This document shows, piece by piece, positions 24,471 through 32,899 of a stretch of DNA of 64,000 nt. Origin of the DNA: Desulfovibrio fairfieldensis. GTDB taxonomy: Bacteria; Desulfobacterota; Desulfovibrionia; Desulfovibrionales; Desulfovibrionaceae. The notes below the pieces were generated by a model. That model made no database searches and was not told the origin of the DNA. It saw only the letters and a list, made by a program, of their open reading frames with translations. A program made the translations under genes and the position numbers. The DNA lies in assembly GCF_001553605.1 (NCBI RefSeq), contig NZ_CP014229.1, positions 227,001-291,000 on the forward strand, read 5' to 3'. How positions within the stretch are numbered: position 1 is the first letter of the stretch; every line of letters starts with the position of its first letter.

Positions 24471-24755
24471 TTGAACGAATCCATCGACGATCTTACCGTA
24501 CAGTATGAGGAAAACGGCCAGGTTCTGATCAACGAACTGGACAAGGTGGTGCTGAGCAAGGGCGCCTGGACCACCATCCTGTTCCGCTATCAGCAGTGGC
24601 GGCCGGAAACCGACGATTACGGCCCGGATAAATATGTGATCCGGCGCTATAAAAAATCGGGCGGCGAATACCGCCAGCAGTCCAAATTCACCATTTCCAG
24701 CGCCGAGCAGGCCCGCAAGATCGTGGATGCCCTGCTGTCCTGGATCGAAAAATAA
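24471..24755 (+). CDS. Small protein of unknown function
   Basis: Encodes 94 aa from a TTG start six bases after GAGG; no in-frame ATG or GTG is available without losing conserved-looking sequence. The product is soluble and acidic at its N-terminus, with a mixed alpha/beta pattern: WTTILFRYQQW strand, PDKYVIRRYKKSGGEY and a C-terminal helix SSAEQARKIVDALLSWIEK. No cysteines or membrane segments. It is followed by a strong hairpin. The family is not recognised. Confidence 0.7.
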   Translation: MNESIDDLTVQYEENGQVLINELDKVVLSKGAWTTILFRYQQWRPETDDYGPDKYVIRRYKKSGGEYRQQSKFTISSAEQARKIVDALLSWIEK

Positions 24756-24825
24756 GCTTTTCCCCTTGTCTTCGGCGGGGCTGCGCGACGGCCCGCCCGG
24801 CCGGGGCGACAGTGATCCGCTTCAG

Positions 24826-24862
24826 GGAGCGCCCCTTTTCCCGTTCGGGGAAGGGGCGCTCC
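24826..24862. terminator. Strong hairpin between convergent genes
   Basis: A 12-bp perfect stem (24826-24837 with 24851-24862) extends by further G-C pairs into the loop. It lies between a plus-strand gene ending at 24755 and a minus-strand gene ending at 24933. No T-tract follows. Confidence 0.5.
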
Positions 24863-24932
24863 GCCGTCTTCCCAGGTACATTCCGTCAGACGGGCGAGGG
24901 GAGGCGCGGTCGCGTCGTCCCTTCCTCCCCGC

Positions 24933-26486
24933 TCACTCTTCGCCCTGGCCGCCCGCCGCGCGGCAGGCCAGCCAGGGCAGTTCGTGACGACTGTTGATGT
25001 TCAGCCGTCGCAGGATATTGCGGATATGGGTTTTCAGCGTGCTGGGCGAAATGTTCAGGCTGGCGCAGATATCGGCGTCATGGCGCTTCCGGGCCAGCAT
25101 GGCCGCGATGCAGGCCTGCTGGCGGGTCAGCCCGAGCTGGCGGAAAAGCCGTTCGCAGTCTTCCTGATTCAGGGCCTCCGGCGGAAGCGGGCCGTCCTCC
25201 TGTGCCTCCTGCGAGCCCTGCGCCGCTGTCTCGATCTGGATCACGGGCGAGAACGCGCCCGGCAGGGGTCGGGTGGGACGGGTCGGGCGGCCGGGCGGCG
25301 CGGCCTCCCAGAATCCCATCTGCTCCAGCAGGAAGACGTAAGCGGAACTGGAAAGCAGAATGGTGACGGCCAGCAGGGCGAAAAGGTAGTTGACCGTGGT
25401 GCCGTGGGAAAGGCTGGCGCGGATGGCGGGCAGGGCGTATGTGCCCAGCAGCAGGCTGAGAAGCAGCGTGGCCCCGCCGAAGCCGATCAGCCGGATGCCG
25501 TTGCCCCGGCGGCGCGCGTTGAGCCAGGAGGCCGCGTAAAACAGCGTGGTGTAGCTGTAGACGCCCAGCAGGGTATAGGCGAAGTGCAGGCTGTCCAGGG
25601 AGAGGGCCGGGGATTCGCGGTGCAGCAGCGGCCAGGCCGTATAGCCCACCACCAGCAGCGGGCCCATGAGCAGGATGGTGCGCCAGAGGGAGGCCCGGCG
25701 CGCCAGGTGGATGCAGAGCGGGGAGATCAGGCAGCTCAGCACCACAATGAGCAGCAGGTGCGGCTTGGGACGGGGCAGCAGGGGCTCCATGACGGCCAGC
25801 AGGCTGTAGTACAGGCCGTGACTGAGGCCGGTCAGGGCGTAGACGGCGTAGATCGGCGCCAGGCCCGCCGGGCCCGTCAGGCCTGGCGGAGCGGGCATTG
25901 CGGCGGATTCCGGCGCGCCGCTCCGCTCGCCTTGGGCGGGGTTGTCCGCCGCTTCCGGCGGCGCGGGCGGAGCCGGGGGCGGCTCAAGCAGCAGTTTGGC
26001 CGCCAGAGCGAAGACCACGGGCAGAAGCAGCAGGCTCTCCGGCCGCAGGCTCAGCAGGCCGTGGATCAAGGCGCGGCTGGCGATGATGCCGCCGCTGACC
26101 ACCACCAGAATGCCCGCGCGCGAGAGCGAAGCCACCCCCATGCCCAGCACCGTGAAGCCCACGGCAAAGCCGAAACCCGCCAGCGCGCTGATCATCGCGC
26201 CCGCCGCGGCATTGTCGAACAGGGCGAGATCCAGGCTCAGCAGCAGCGGGCTGATCAGGCCCGCGCAGCCCGCGATCCAGAGCCGGGCCAGCATGCCGTC
26301 GGCGCGCAGGCGTTCCCGCCACAGGCCGAACAGCAGCAGGAACAGCGCGGCGCAGGGCAGCACGGCGAACAGCCGCCCGAATTCGTCATTGAACAGGAAC
26401 GGCTCCGGGTCGCCGTAGCTGCGGAAGACCAGCCAGAGCCAGGCATTCAGGCAGCCCGCGCCCAGGATATAGCGAAGCTCTTTCAA
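24933..26486 (-). CDS. Membrane-integrated LuxR-type transcriptional regulator
   Basis: Encodes 517 aa with a TTG start (GAGG at seven bases). Residues 1 to about 400 form some 12 hydrophobic helices in two halves, separated by an Ala/Pro-rich loop near 170-205, resembling an MFS transporter. The last 70 residues are a LuxR/GerE helix-turn-helix (LTRQQACIAAMLARKRHDA, LNISPSTLKTHIRNILRRL). This is a one-component membrane sensor-regulator in which transporter-like helices probably detect a ligand. No partner kinase is nearby. The downstream diguanylate cyclase runs the same direction but 68 bases upstream of it, so they may be co-transcribed. Target genes unknown. Confidence 0.85.
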   Translation of the reverse strand: MKELRYILGAGCLNAWLWLVFRSYGDPEPFLFNDEFGRLFAVLPCAALFLLLFGLWRERLRADGMLARLWIAGCAGLISPLLLSLDLALFDNAAAGAMISALAGFGFAVGFTVLGMGVASLSRAGILVVVSGGIIASRALIHGLLSLRPESLLLLPVVFALAAKLLLEPPPAPPAPPEAADNPAQGERSGAPESAAMPAPPGLTGPAGLAPIYAVYALTGLSHGLYYSLLAVMEPLLPRPKPHLLLIVVLSCLISPLCIHLARRASLWRTILLMGPLLVVGYTAWPLLHRESPALSLDSLHFAYTLLGVYSYTTLFYAASWLNARRRGNGIRLIGFGGATLLLSLLLGTYALPAIRASLSHGTTVNYLFALLAVTILLSSSAYVFLLEQMGFWEAAPPGRPTRPTRPLPGAFSPVIQIETAAQGSQEAQEDGPLPPEALNQEDCERLFRQLGLTRQQACIAAMLARKRHDADICASLNISPSTLKTHIRNILRRLNINSRHELPWLACRAAGGQGEE

Positions 26487-26554
26487 GGCGTACCTCGGGC
26501 AGAGTTAAGTTCCACGTCCCGCCGCCGTCGCGGGACGTGCCCGCGCGCCGGGGC

Positions 26555-28468
26555 TCAAAAGCCGCGTGCTGCCGTGCCGTCATGGACGGAAAAGCCGTTT
26601 TTCCCTCTTTTCTTTACCTGATACAGGGCGGCGTCGGCATTCTGGTACAGGGTGTTGAAGTCCGTTCCACTCTGCGGAGCAAGGGCCACGCCGATGCTCG
26701 CGGTCATCCGCCAGCGGGCCGGACCGTCCAGGCATTCGGTGCAGAGCGCGGCCGACAGCGTTTCCGCCTTGCGCTCCGCCCACTCTCTGTCCGGAATGGG
26801 GACAAAGGCGGCGAACTCGTCCCCGCCGATCCGTCCCAGCACGGCGCGCTCTTTGAAATGCCGTCTGATGATGGCCGTGAAGGTCCGGATGCAGATATCT
26901 CCGAAGGCATGGCCGAAGCGGTCGTTGGCCTGCTTGAAGTTGTCGATGTCAAAAATGAAAAAAGCGTAGCCGCTGTCCGGCTTTTGGAAAAGCAGTTCGC
27001 AGATGGCCCGTTCCGTGGCTTTTTTGGTATAAAAGCCGGTCATTTCATCCGTCACGGCCTGCAGTTCTTTTTTCTTTTCCCTTTCAATGTCCTTCCGGTA
27101 GGTGACCATGTGGATGCATTTGTCCTCCGCGGAGTAAAAAACGTGCGCGTCCACCCGCGTCCAGGAGTACTCCGTTCCGTCCTGACTGATCATGAAGTCA
27201 TAGCGCAGATGATTGTTCCCGGCCGCATACTCCCGCATGACGTTCCGGGGGTCGAAGATCGCCAGATAGCGCTCCCGGAATTCCTTTTTGATCTGTTTTT
27301 CGGCAATGATGCGTATTGCCTGATCATAAGGAAGCCCCTTGGCGCCGAGTGTTTCGAAATATTCCCCGGTCCATGCCTGTTCCGCGCAATTCCGGGTGAT
27401 ATTGAACTCGCAGATATTGTCATACATCTGTTCCGTGGCCTTTTTGAAAAAAGCCTGCCGTTCCTCCATCAACTGGGTGATCCGCTTGTTGAATTTCCGG
27501 ATGACGGTCGTGACGATGACCAGCACGACAACTATGACAAAAACCAGGATAGCGCAGGTTTGGTAGAGCTGCGCCCTCATTTCGCTGATCAGGAGCCCGG
27601 TGTTCTGGGCCACAACCAGATTCCAGGACAGCTCAGGAATGTAGCGGACGACGATGAAACTCTTTTCACGGCTCAGGGGCGCGGTGGGCGTCCAGAGCGT
27701 CAGGCTTGAGGAGTCGTTGTTCCAGCTCAGAATCTTCTTCCGGATGTCCTCCTGCCGGTAGGTCTCGAACCAGTCCTTTTTTTCATGGCCGGTATGGGTA
27801 GTGGATATTTCGATGCCGCCGCTTTTGCTGATCAGGCTCGCCGTCACACGGTATTTTTCCTCATAACTTTTGAGCAGTTCCTTCAAAGAGTCGATGCGGA
27901 TGCCCACGCCCACCACGCCGAGCACCCTGCCCGCGGCGTCCTTGACCTTGCAGTTCACGAAGACGGTGATTTTATTGTCCGCGCCGCGCACTTCGTCGTT
28001 GTCCACGTGCAGGGCATATTCCTGATCGCTGTTCATCAGGCGGAAATACCAGGTGTTTTCCGGATTGTCCCTGGTCAGGACACGGTCGATGCCCTTGAAA
28101 TTGTAATAGCGTCCCGTGGCCGTGGAAACCAGAAAGACCGAATCAAAACCATATTTTTTCCGGTAGGTGTCCAGATATTCCCTGGTGGTTTCGACGTACG
28201 CCCGGTCCTCCGGATGCCGGGCTTCGCCGGTAAGATGTCTGACCAACAGGTTGTCGTGGGCCATTGTCAGCGAAATATTGACCGGTTTTGTAAACCTGGT
28301 CGTCAGCCGGTAGTAGATTCCCTCGGCCGTGAGGGAGGAGACCTGCTCGATGTTGTCCAGGGATGCCTGATAGTTCGCCCGGTAGCTGAGCACGGCGGTC
28401 AATGCGAAGCCGATGACCAGAATGACCGTGATGTTCAGATTGATCCGCAGCAGGTGATTGTCTTTCAT
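26555..28468 (-). CDS. Sensor diguanylate cyclase (Cache-PAS-like-GGDEF)
   Basis: Encodes 637 aa. A membrane helix (about residues 10-30), a periplasmic double-Cache sensor (about 35-300), a second helix (about 303-328), a PAS-like region with YRKDIEREKKK and a C-terminal GGDEF domain (about 465-625) are visible. The active site RIGGDEFAAF is intact, as is FDIDNFKQANDRFGHAFGD, so it should make cyclic di-GMP from GTP in response to a periplasmic small molecule. No RxxD inhibition site is evident immediately upstream of GGDEF. The ribosome site is GGAGG. Confidence 0.92.
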   Translation of the reverse strand: MKDNHLLRINLNITVILVIGFALTAVLSYRANYQASLDNIEQVSSLTAEGIYYRLTTRFTKPVNISLTMAHDNLLVRHLTGEARHPEDRAYVETTREYLDTYRKKYGFDSVFLVSTATGRYYNFKGIDRVLTRDNPENTWYFRLMNSDQEYALHVDNDEVRGADNKITVFVNCKVKDAAGRVLGVVGVGIRIDSLKELLKSYEEKYRVTASLISKSGGIEISTTHTGHEKKDWFETYRQEDIRKKILSWNNDSSSLTLWTPTAPLSREKSFIVVRYIPELSWNLVVAQNTGLLISEMRAQLYQTCAILVFVIVVVLVIVTTVIRKFNKRITQLMEERQAFFKKATEQMYDNICEFNITRNCAEQAWTGEYFETLGAKGLPYDQAIRIIAEKQIKKEFRERYLAIFDPRNVMREYAAGNNHLRYDFMISQDGTEYSWTRVDAHVFYSAEDKCIHMVTYRKDIEREKKKELQAVTDEMTGFYTKKATERAICELLFQKPDSGYAFFIFDIDNFKQANDRFGHAFGDICIRTFTAIIRRHFKERAVLGRIGGDEFAAFVPIPDREWAERKAETLSAALCTECLDGPARWRMTASIGVALAPQSGTDFNTLYQNADAALYQVKKRGKNGFSVHDGTAARGF

Positions 28469-29100
28469 TCTTTTTGCCTCCGTCCCGGCCTTTTCCCCAA
28501 AAAATTCTTATGTTGGAACAGTGTTCGCCGTCCAGCACGCATGCATACGCCAAAGGCACGTGGAGGAATATCAAAAAGGAACCGACGGCGGGCGGCGACC
28601 GGCGAAATAGCGACAACTTGCACAAAGTCGGGGGAAAAGCGGCGCCGGGTTTTCCGGCATGCGCGTTTCCGCTTTCCGGCAAGCCCGGCGCTTCCGGGCA
28701 GGCACGGAAAAATTACGTTTTGCGCGCTTTGCGGCTGCGGAGGAAGGCCGGGTTCCGTGCGTGGAACATATCTGGTTTCTATTTTGATTTCAATGAGATA
28801 TCCATGTCATCCTTTTAGGTATGATGTTGTTTGCGGGCTACGCGCAAAAAGGATTTCCATCTTTTTCCCGCAAATTACTTCCCTGAACGATTGTTGGCTT
28901 CCGGGCTTTGTGCTGAAAAGAACAGGCTCGGAAAAACCGGCGCCGGAAGCGCCGGCGAGCCGTGCGGCGTCGGCCTTCGGGCCGGGGGGCGCGCGCCGGA
29001 GGACCGGAACACGTCCTTGCGACGCGCCGCCGCATGCGCTTGAGAATACGGCCCTGGGCGTTATTGCACGCCATAACCTGAACAAAGGCAGGAGGTTGCC
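28469..29100. other. Intergenic region between divergent genes
   Basis: About 630 bases between the diguanylate cyclase and the second TRAP operon. I see no gene, tRNA or clear hairpin terminator in it. It should hold promoters in both directions; a TATGAT at 28820-28825 is a possible -10 but lacks a good -35. Confidence 0.5.
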
Positions 29101-30126
29101 ATGAACAGGATGTTTTCCCTCGCAGCGGGCTTCGCGGCCGCGTTGTCCCTGATGGCGGGACCGGCCGTTACGGCCCATGCCGCCGATTACAACGGTCCCA
29201 AAATCAAATTCCGGGTGGCCCATACCACGCCTCCGGGCAATCACATCACCCTGGCTTTTGAAAAGTTCAAGGAACTGGTGGAGCAGAAGAGCGGCGGCAA
29301 GATCAAAGTCCAGGTCTTCCCCAACGCCATTCTGGGCAGCGACCGCGTGCTGATGGAGGGCGCCCAGAAGGGCAGCCTGGAAATGGCCGTGAGTTCCACT
29401 CCCAATATGGCCAATTTCTCTCCTCTCTATCAGGTCTTTGACCTGCCGTACATCACCAGCCCCAAGAATCAGGAAAAGCTGTATAAAGCCATCGATTCGG
29501 GCAAGCTGGGCGAGTACTTCACAAAGGTCGCCAATGACATCGGCCTGGAGCCGATCATGTACGCCGAATACGGCTACCGCAACTTCGTGACCATCAACCG
29601 CCCGGTGTCCAAGGTGGAAGACCTGGCCGGTCTGAAGATGCGCACCACGGATTCCGCCGTGGAAGTGGAAGTGGCCAAGATACTGAAAATGAATCCCACG
29701 CCCGTGGCCTGGGGCGAAACCTACACGGCCCTGCAGCAGGGCACCGTGGACGGCGAGGGCAACACCTTTCCCCATATGTACGGCGCCAAGCACCACGAAG
29801 TGCTGAAGTACGCCGTGACCACGGCCCACAACTACGGCATGCAGGTCATGATGGCCAATAAGGTATGGTGGGACAAGCTGCCCCCGGAAGCCCAGAAGGT
29901 CATCCGCGAGGCCGCCGCCGAAGCCCTGGCCTACCAGCGGACCACGCTCTATCCCAAGAATGAGGCCGAGGCCCGCGAAGGCTTCATCAAGGCCGGCATC
30001 AAGATCGTGGATCTGACCGACGAACAGCTTGACGCCTTCCGCAAGGCCACCCGCCCGGTCTGGGACAAGTTCCAGGACAAGTTCCCGCCCGAACTGGTGG
30101 AAATGGTGCTCGAAACCCAGAAGTAA
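29101..30126 (+). CDS. TRAP transporter periplasmic binding protein (DctP family), second system
   Basis: Encodes 341 aa with a Sec signal ending TAHA-AD. Typical DctP features: KIKFRVAHTTPPGNHITLAF at the mature start, GGKIKVQVFPNAILGSDR, the DLAGLKMRTTDSAVEVE ligand segment with the conserved Arg, and GTVDGEGNTFPHMYG. The closest family type by eye is the dicarboxylate/C4 DctP group rather than the divergent protein at 4452. AGGAGGTTGCC precedes the ATG. It is followed by a fused DctQM permease and a GlcG-like gene. Confidence 0.93.
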   Translation: MNRMFSLAAGFAAALSLMAGPAVTAHAADYNGPKIKFRVAHTTPPGNHITLAFEKFKELVEQKSGGKIKVQVFPNAILGSDRVLMEGAQKGSLEMAVSSTPNMANFSPLYQVFDLPYITSPKNQEKLYKAIDSGKLGEYFTKVANDIGLEPIMYAEYGYRNFVTINRPVSKVEDLAGLKMRTTDSAVEVEVAKILKMNPTPVAWGETYTALQQGTVDGEGNTFPHMYGAKHHEVLKYAVTTAHNYGMQVMMANKVWWDKLPPEAQKVIREAAAEALAYQRTTLYPKNEAEAREGFIKAGIKIVDLTDEQLDAFRKATRPVWDKFQDKFPPELVEMVLETQK

Positions 30127-30135
30127 ACATCCGTG

Positions 30136-30182
30136 CCGCCGGGTCCGGGAGCGCGGCCGCGCTTTCGGGCCCGGCCCGGCGG
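30136..30182 (+). other. Intercistronic hairpin after the second dctP
   Basis: A 14-base arm (30136-30149) pairs with 30170-30182 with one bulge. It lies 10 bases after the dctP stop with no T-tract, the same arrangement as the hairpins after the first dctP at 5490. Likely a transcript-stabilising or partial-termination structure. Confidence 0.55.
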
Positions 30183-30310
30183 TCCTCTGATGATGTCGCC
30201 TGATTTCCTGATCCGTCCGCACGGCGCGGCGGAGCGGGCCTGCTCACACCGACCGGCTCCTCCGGCGATCCGGCGCGTTCTTCCCGGCTGTTTGCCGTAC
30301 GGAGTATCCC

Positions 30311-32233
30311 ATGTCCTCATCCGCCCGTAAATTTCTGCGTCTGCTTGACGCCAATCTGGAAAAACCCTTTCTGGTCGTGGGCATGCTCCTGATGATCGGG
30401 ATCATCACCTACCAGACCGTCTACCGCTATTCCATCACCGAGCTGCTGGCCCTGCTGGACGGCCCCCGTTTCAGCGCCTGGCTGGGAAGTTTCCTGCCGG
30501 TGGGCAGGATCCGCGAAACCGTTTCCCACTATGTGGGCCTGTCGGTCTGGTCCGAGGAACTGTCCCGCTACATCTTCATCTGGATCTCCTATCTGGCCAT
30601 TCCCCTGGCCATCCGCCAGCGCAGCAACATCCGGGTGGACATCATTTACGACCGGCTGCCGCCCCGCGTTCAGGGCCTGAGCTGGATCGTGGTGGATCTC
30701 TGTCTGCTGATCCTGAGCGTGTTCGTCTTTACGGAGGGCGTGGAGCACATCAGCATGCAGCTCGCCATGCCCCAGGTGACGGCGGCCTTGCGCATTCCCT
30801 ACGCCATTCCTTATCTGATCCTGCCTCTGGGCTTCGGCCTGATGACCCTGCGCGCCCTGGAGGATCTGGTCCGCCAGCTGCGGGACTCTTCCTGGCGGGA
30901 CGCGCTGGCGGGCGCGGCCTTCACGGCCCTGCTCTTCGCGCCGGTGCTGCTGTTTGACGATCTGAACGCCATTGCGCTGCTCTTCGGCTATTTCGTGGTT
31001 CTGCTGCTGATCGGCGTGCCCATCGCCTTCTCCCTGGGCATCGCGGCCCTGATGACCGTGGTGGGCGCGGGCACCCTGCCCGTGAGCTACATCGCCAGCG
31101 TGGCCTTCACTTCCATCGACAACTTCCCCATCATGGCGATCCCCTTCTTCATCGCCGCCGGGGTGTTCATGGGCGCGGGCGGCCTTTCCCGCCGCCTGCT
31201 GTCCCTGGCCGATGAACTGGTGGGCGGCCTTGCCGGCGGCATGGCCCTCGCCAGCATCGCCACCTGCATGTTCTTCGCGGCCATCAGCGGTTCCGGCCCG
31301 GCCACGGTGGCGGCCATCGGCACCCTGACCATCCCGGCCATGGTCGAGCGCGGTTACGACAAGCTCTTTGCCGCCGCCGTGGTGGCCGCCGCCGGGGCCA
31401 TCGGCGTGATGATCCCGCCCAGCAATCCCTTCGTGGTTTACGGCGTGGCCGGTCAGGCCTCGGTGGGCAAGCTCTTTCTGGCGGGCATCACTCCGGGCAT
31501 TCTCACCGGCCTGGCCCTGATGGCCACGGCGTATGTCATTGCCCGTAAAAACGGCTGGCGCGGCGAGGCCCGCCCCCGTAGCCTGAAAACCGTCGGCCGC
31601 GCCGTGTGGGAAGCCAAATGGGCCCTGCTGGTGCCGGTCATCGTGCTGGGCGGCATCTACGGCGGTCTGATGACCCCCACCGAAGCGGCGGCCATTGCCG
31701 CCATGTACGGCCTGCTGGTGGGCCTCTTCGTCTACCGGGAGCTGTCCCTGGCCTCGCTCTGGAAGTGCTGCGTGGAGTCGGCCCAGACCTCGGCGGTCAT
31801 TATCATGCTGATGGCCATGGCGACCATTTTCGGCAATGTGATGACCCTGGAGCAGGTGCCCGAACGCATCGCGGCGGCCATCCTGGACCTGACCAGCAAC
31901 AAGATCGCCATTCTGCTGCTGATCAACGTGCTGCTGCTCTGGGTGGGCACCTTCATGGAGGCCCTGGCGGCCATCGTGATTCTCACGCCCATCCTGCTGC
32001 CCCTGGTGACCAAGGTGGGCGTGGATCCCATCCATTTCGGCGTGATCATGGTGGTCAACCTGGCCATCGGTTTCGTGACGCCGCCGGTGGGCGTGAACCT
32101 CTTCGTGGCCTGCGGCATCACCAAGCAGAAGATCGAGCTGGTTTCGCGGGCGGCCGTGCCCTTTATTCTGACCATGCTGGTCATCCTGCTGCTGGTGACG
32201 TATTGGCCGAGCCTGTCGCTCTTCCTCCTGTAA
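30311..32233 (+). CDS. Fused TRAP transporter permease (DctQ-DctM)
   Basis: Encodes 640 aa. Residues 1 to about 200 match DctQ (four helices, with QRSNIRVDIIYDRLPP as the cytoplasmic loop) and about 215-640 match DctM (MAIPFFIAAGVFMGAGGLSR, SGSGPATVAAIGT, PPSNPFVVYG, and the late TPPVGVNLFVACG). Fusion of the two subunits is common in TRAP systems. It should form an importer with the upstream binding protein. The C-terminal SLSLFLL end is typical. A 184-base gap with a hairpin separates it from dctP. Confidence 0.93.
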   Translation: MSSSARKFLRLLDANLEKPFLVVGMLLMIGIITYQTVYRYSITELLALLDGPRFSAWLGSFLPVGRIRETVSHYVGLSVWSEELSRYIFIWISYLAIPLAIRQRSNIRVDIIYDRLPPRVQGLSWIVVDLCLLILSVFVFTEGVEHISMQLAMPQVTAALRIPYAIPYLILPLGFGLMTLRALEDLVRQLRDSSWRDALAGAAFTALLFAPVLLFDDLNAIALLFGYFVVLLLIGVPIAFSLGIAALMTVVGAGTLPVSYIASVAFTSIDNFPIMAIPFFIAAGVFMGAGGLSRRLLSLADELVGGLAGGMALASIATCMFFAAISGSGPATVAAIGTLTIPAMVERGYDKLFAAAVVAAAGAIGVMIPPSNPFVVYGVAGQASVGKLFLAGITPGILTGLALMATAYVIARKNGWRGEARPRSLKTVGRAVWEAKWALLVPVIVLGGIYGGLMTPTEAAAIAAMYGLLVGLFVYRELSLASLWKCCVESAQTSAVIIMLMAMATIFGNVMTLEQVPERIAAAILDLTSNKIAILLLINVLLLWVGTFMEALAAIVILTPILLPLVTKVGVDPIHFGVIMVVNLAIGFVTPPVGVNLFVACGITKQKIELVSRAAVPFILTMLVILLLVTYWPSLSLFLL

Positions 32234-32254
32234 GCGGACAGGTTGCAACAACAA

Positions 32255-32283
32255 GCCCGCCGGTCGGAAAAAGACCGGCGGGC
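32255..32283 (+). terminator. Hairpin downstream of dctQM
   Basis: A perfect 11-bp stem GCCCGCCGGTC/GACCGGCGGGC with a 7-base A-rich loop is followed by CTCTT. It separates dctQM from the GlcG-like gene and probably allows partial readthrough. Confidence 0.6.
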
Positions 32284-32311
32284 CTCTTCATTGCCTGAAG
32301 GAGAATCCGAC

Positions 32312-32761
32312 ATGTCCGGACAGCCCGATATGCTGCATCATGCCCGCATCCTGCGCGCCGTGGCCGATCTGGCCGCTGAGGCGGAAGGCGACGGCCAGGC
32401 GTCTCTCTGCATCGCGGTCTGCGACGCGGTGGGGGATCTGCTGCACTACACGCGCATGGCCGGGGCCAAACGGCGCGGCACGCCCATCGCGTTGGCCAAG
32501 GCCTATACCGCCGCCGTGCTGGAAACGCCCACCAGCGCCCTGCACGCCCGCCTGGTGCGCGAGCATCTGAGCCTGGCGGATTTTTGCGACGGCCCCCAAC
32601 ACCGGCTGACCAGCCTGGCGGGCGGCGTGCCCCTGTGCCTGGAGGGCCGGACTGTGGGCGGCGTGGGCGTCAGCGGCCGCAAGCCCGCGGAGGACGAGGT
32701 GCTGGCCGGGCGGCTGGCGGCCGCGCTGCTGGGAGAGGGCGGTCCAACAGCAAGAGACTGA
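32312..32761 (+). CDS. GlcG/HbpS-family protein
   Basis: Encodes 149 aa of the GlcG/HbpS (DUF336) family. ALCIAVCDAVGDLLHYTRMAG-like first block, RGTPIALAKAYTAAVLETPT and a late VGGVGVSG loop are the family signatures. Members occur beside glycolate, diol and TRAP loci and some bind haem or cobalamin-like ligands; the biochemical role is unsettled. GAAGGAGAATCC precedes the ATG at 32312; a longer frame into the upstream hairpin was rejected. The gene is last in the TRAP unit and ends at a bidirectional terminator. Confidence 0.82.
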   Translation: MSGQPDMLHHARILRAVADLAAEAEGDGQASLCIAVCDAVGDLLHYTRMAGAKRRGTPIALAKAYTAAVLETPTSALHARLVREHLSLADFCDGPQHRLTSLAGGVPLCLEGRTVGGVGVSGRKPAEDEVLAGRLAAALLGEGGPTARD

Positions 32762-32845
32762 AATCCCCCTGCACAAAAGGCGGGAAGATGCTGATCCGGG
32801 CGATGTCCCGCTTTCCATCCGCGCCGGATTCTTGGCGGCGCGCAT

Positions 32846-32886
32846 AAAAAAGGAGCCTGGAGGCGTGCGGCCTCCAGGCTCCTTTT
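32846..32886. terminator. Bidirectional rho-independent terminator
   Basis: A 17-bp near-perfect stem (AAAAGGAGCCTGGAGGC and its complement) with a 5-base loop has A-run and T-run on either side, so it serves both the plus-strand GlcG-like gene and the minus-strand gamma-glutamyltransferase gene. Confidence 0.9.
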
Positions 32887-32899
32887 GTCGTATGCGGGT

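Noticed and set aside
24984..26621. Plus-strand frame of 545 codons opposite the LuxR-type gene
   Set aside because: Gln/Arg-rich shadow of a membrane protein gene.
28905..28926. Sigma54 promoter before the second dctP (TTGGC...TTTGTGC)
   Set aside because: The GG and GC elements do not have the required spacing.
32243..32311. Earlier start for the GlcG-like gene
   Set aside because: The extension is encoded by the hairpin downstream of dctQM and lacks a ribosome site, while 32312 has GAAGGAGAAT.
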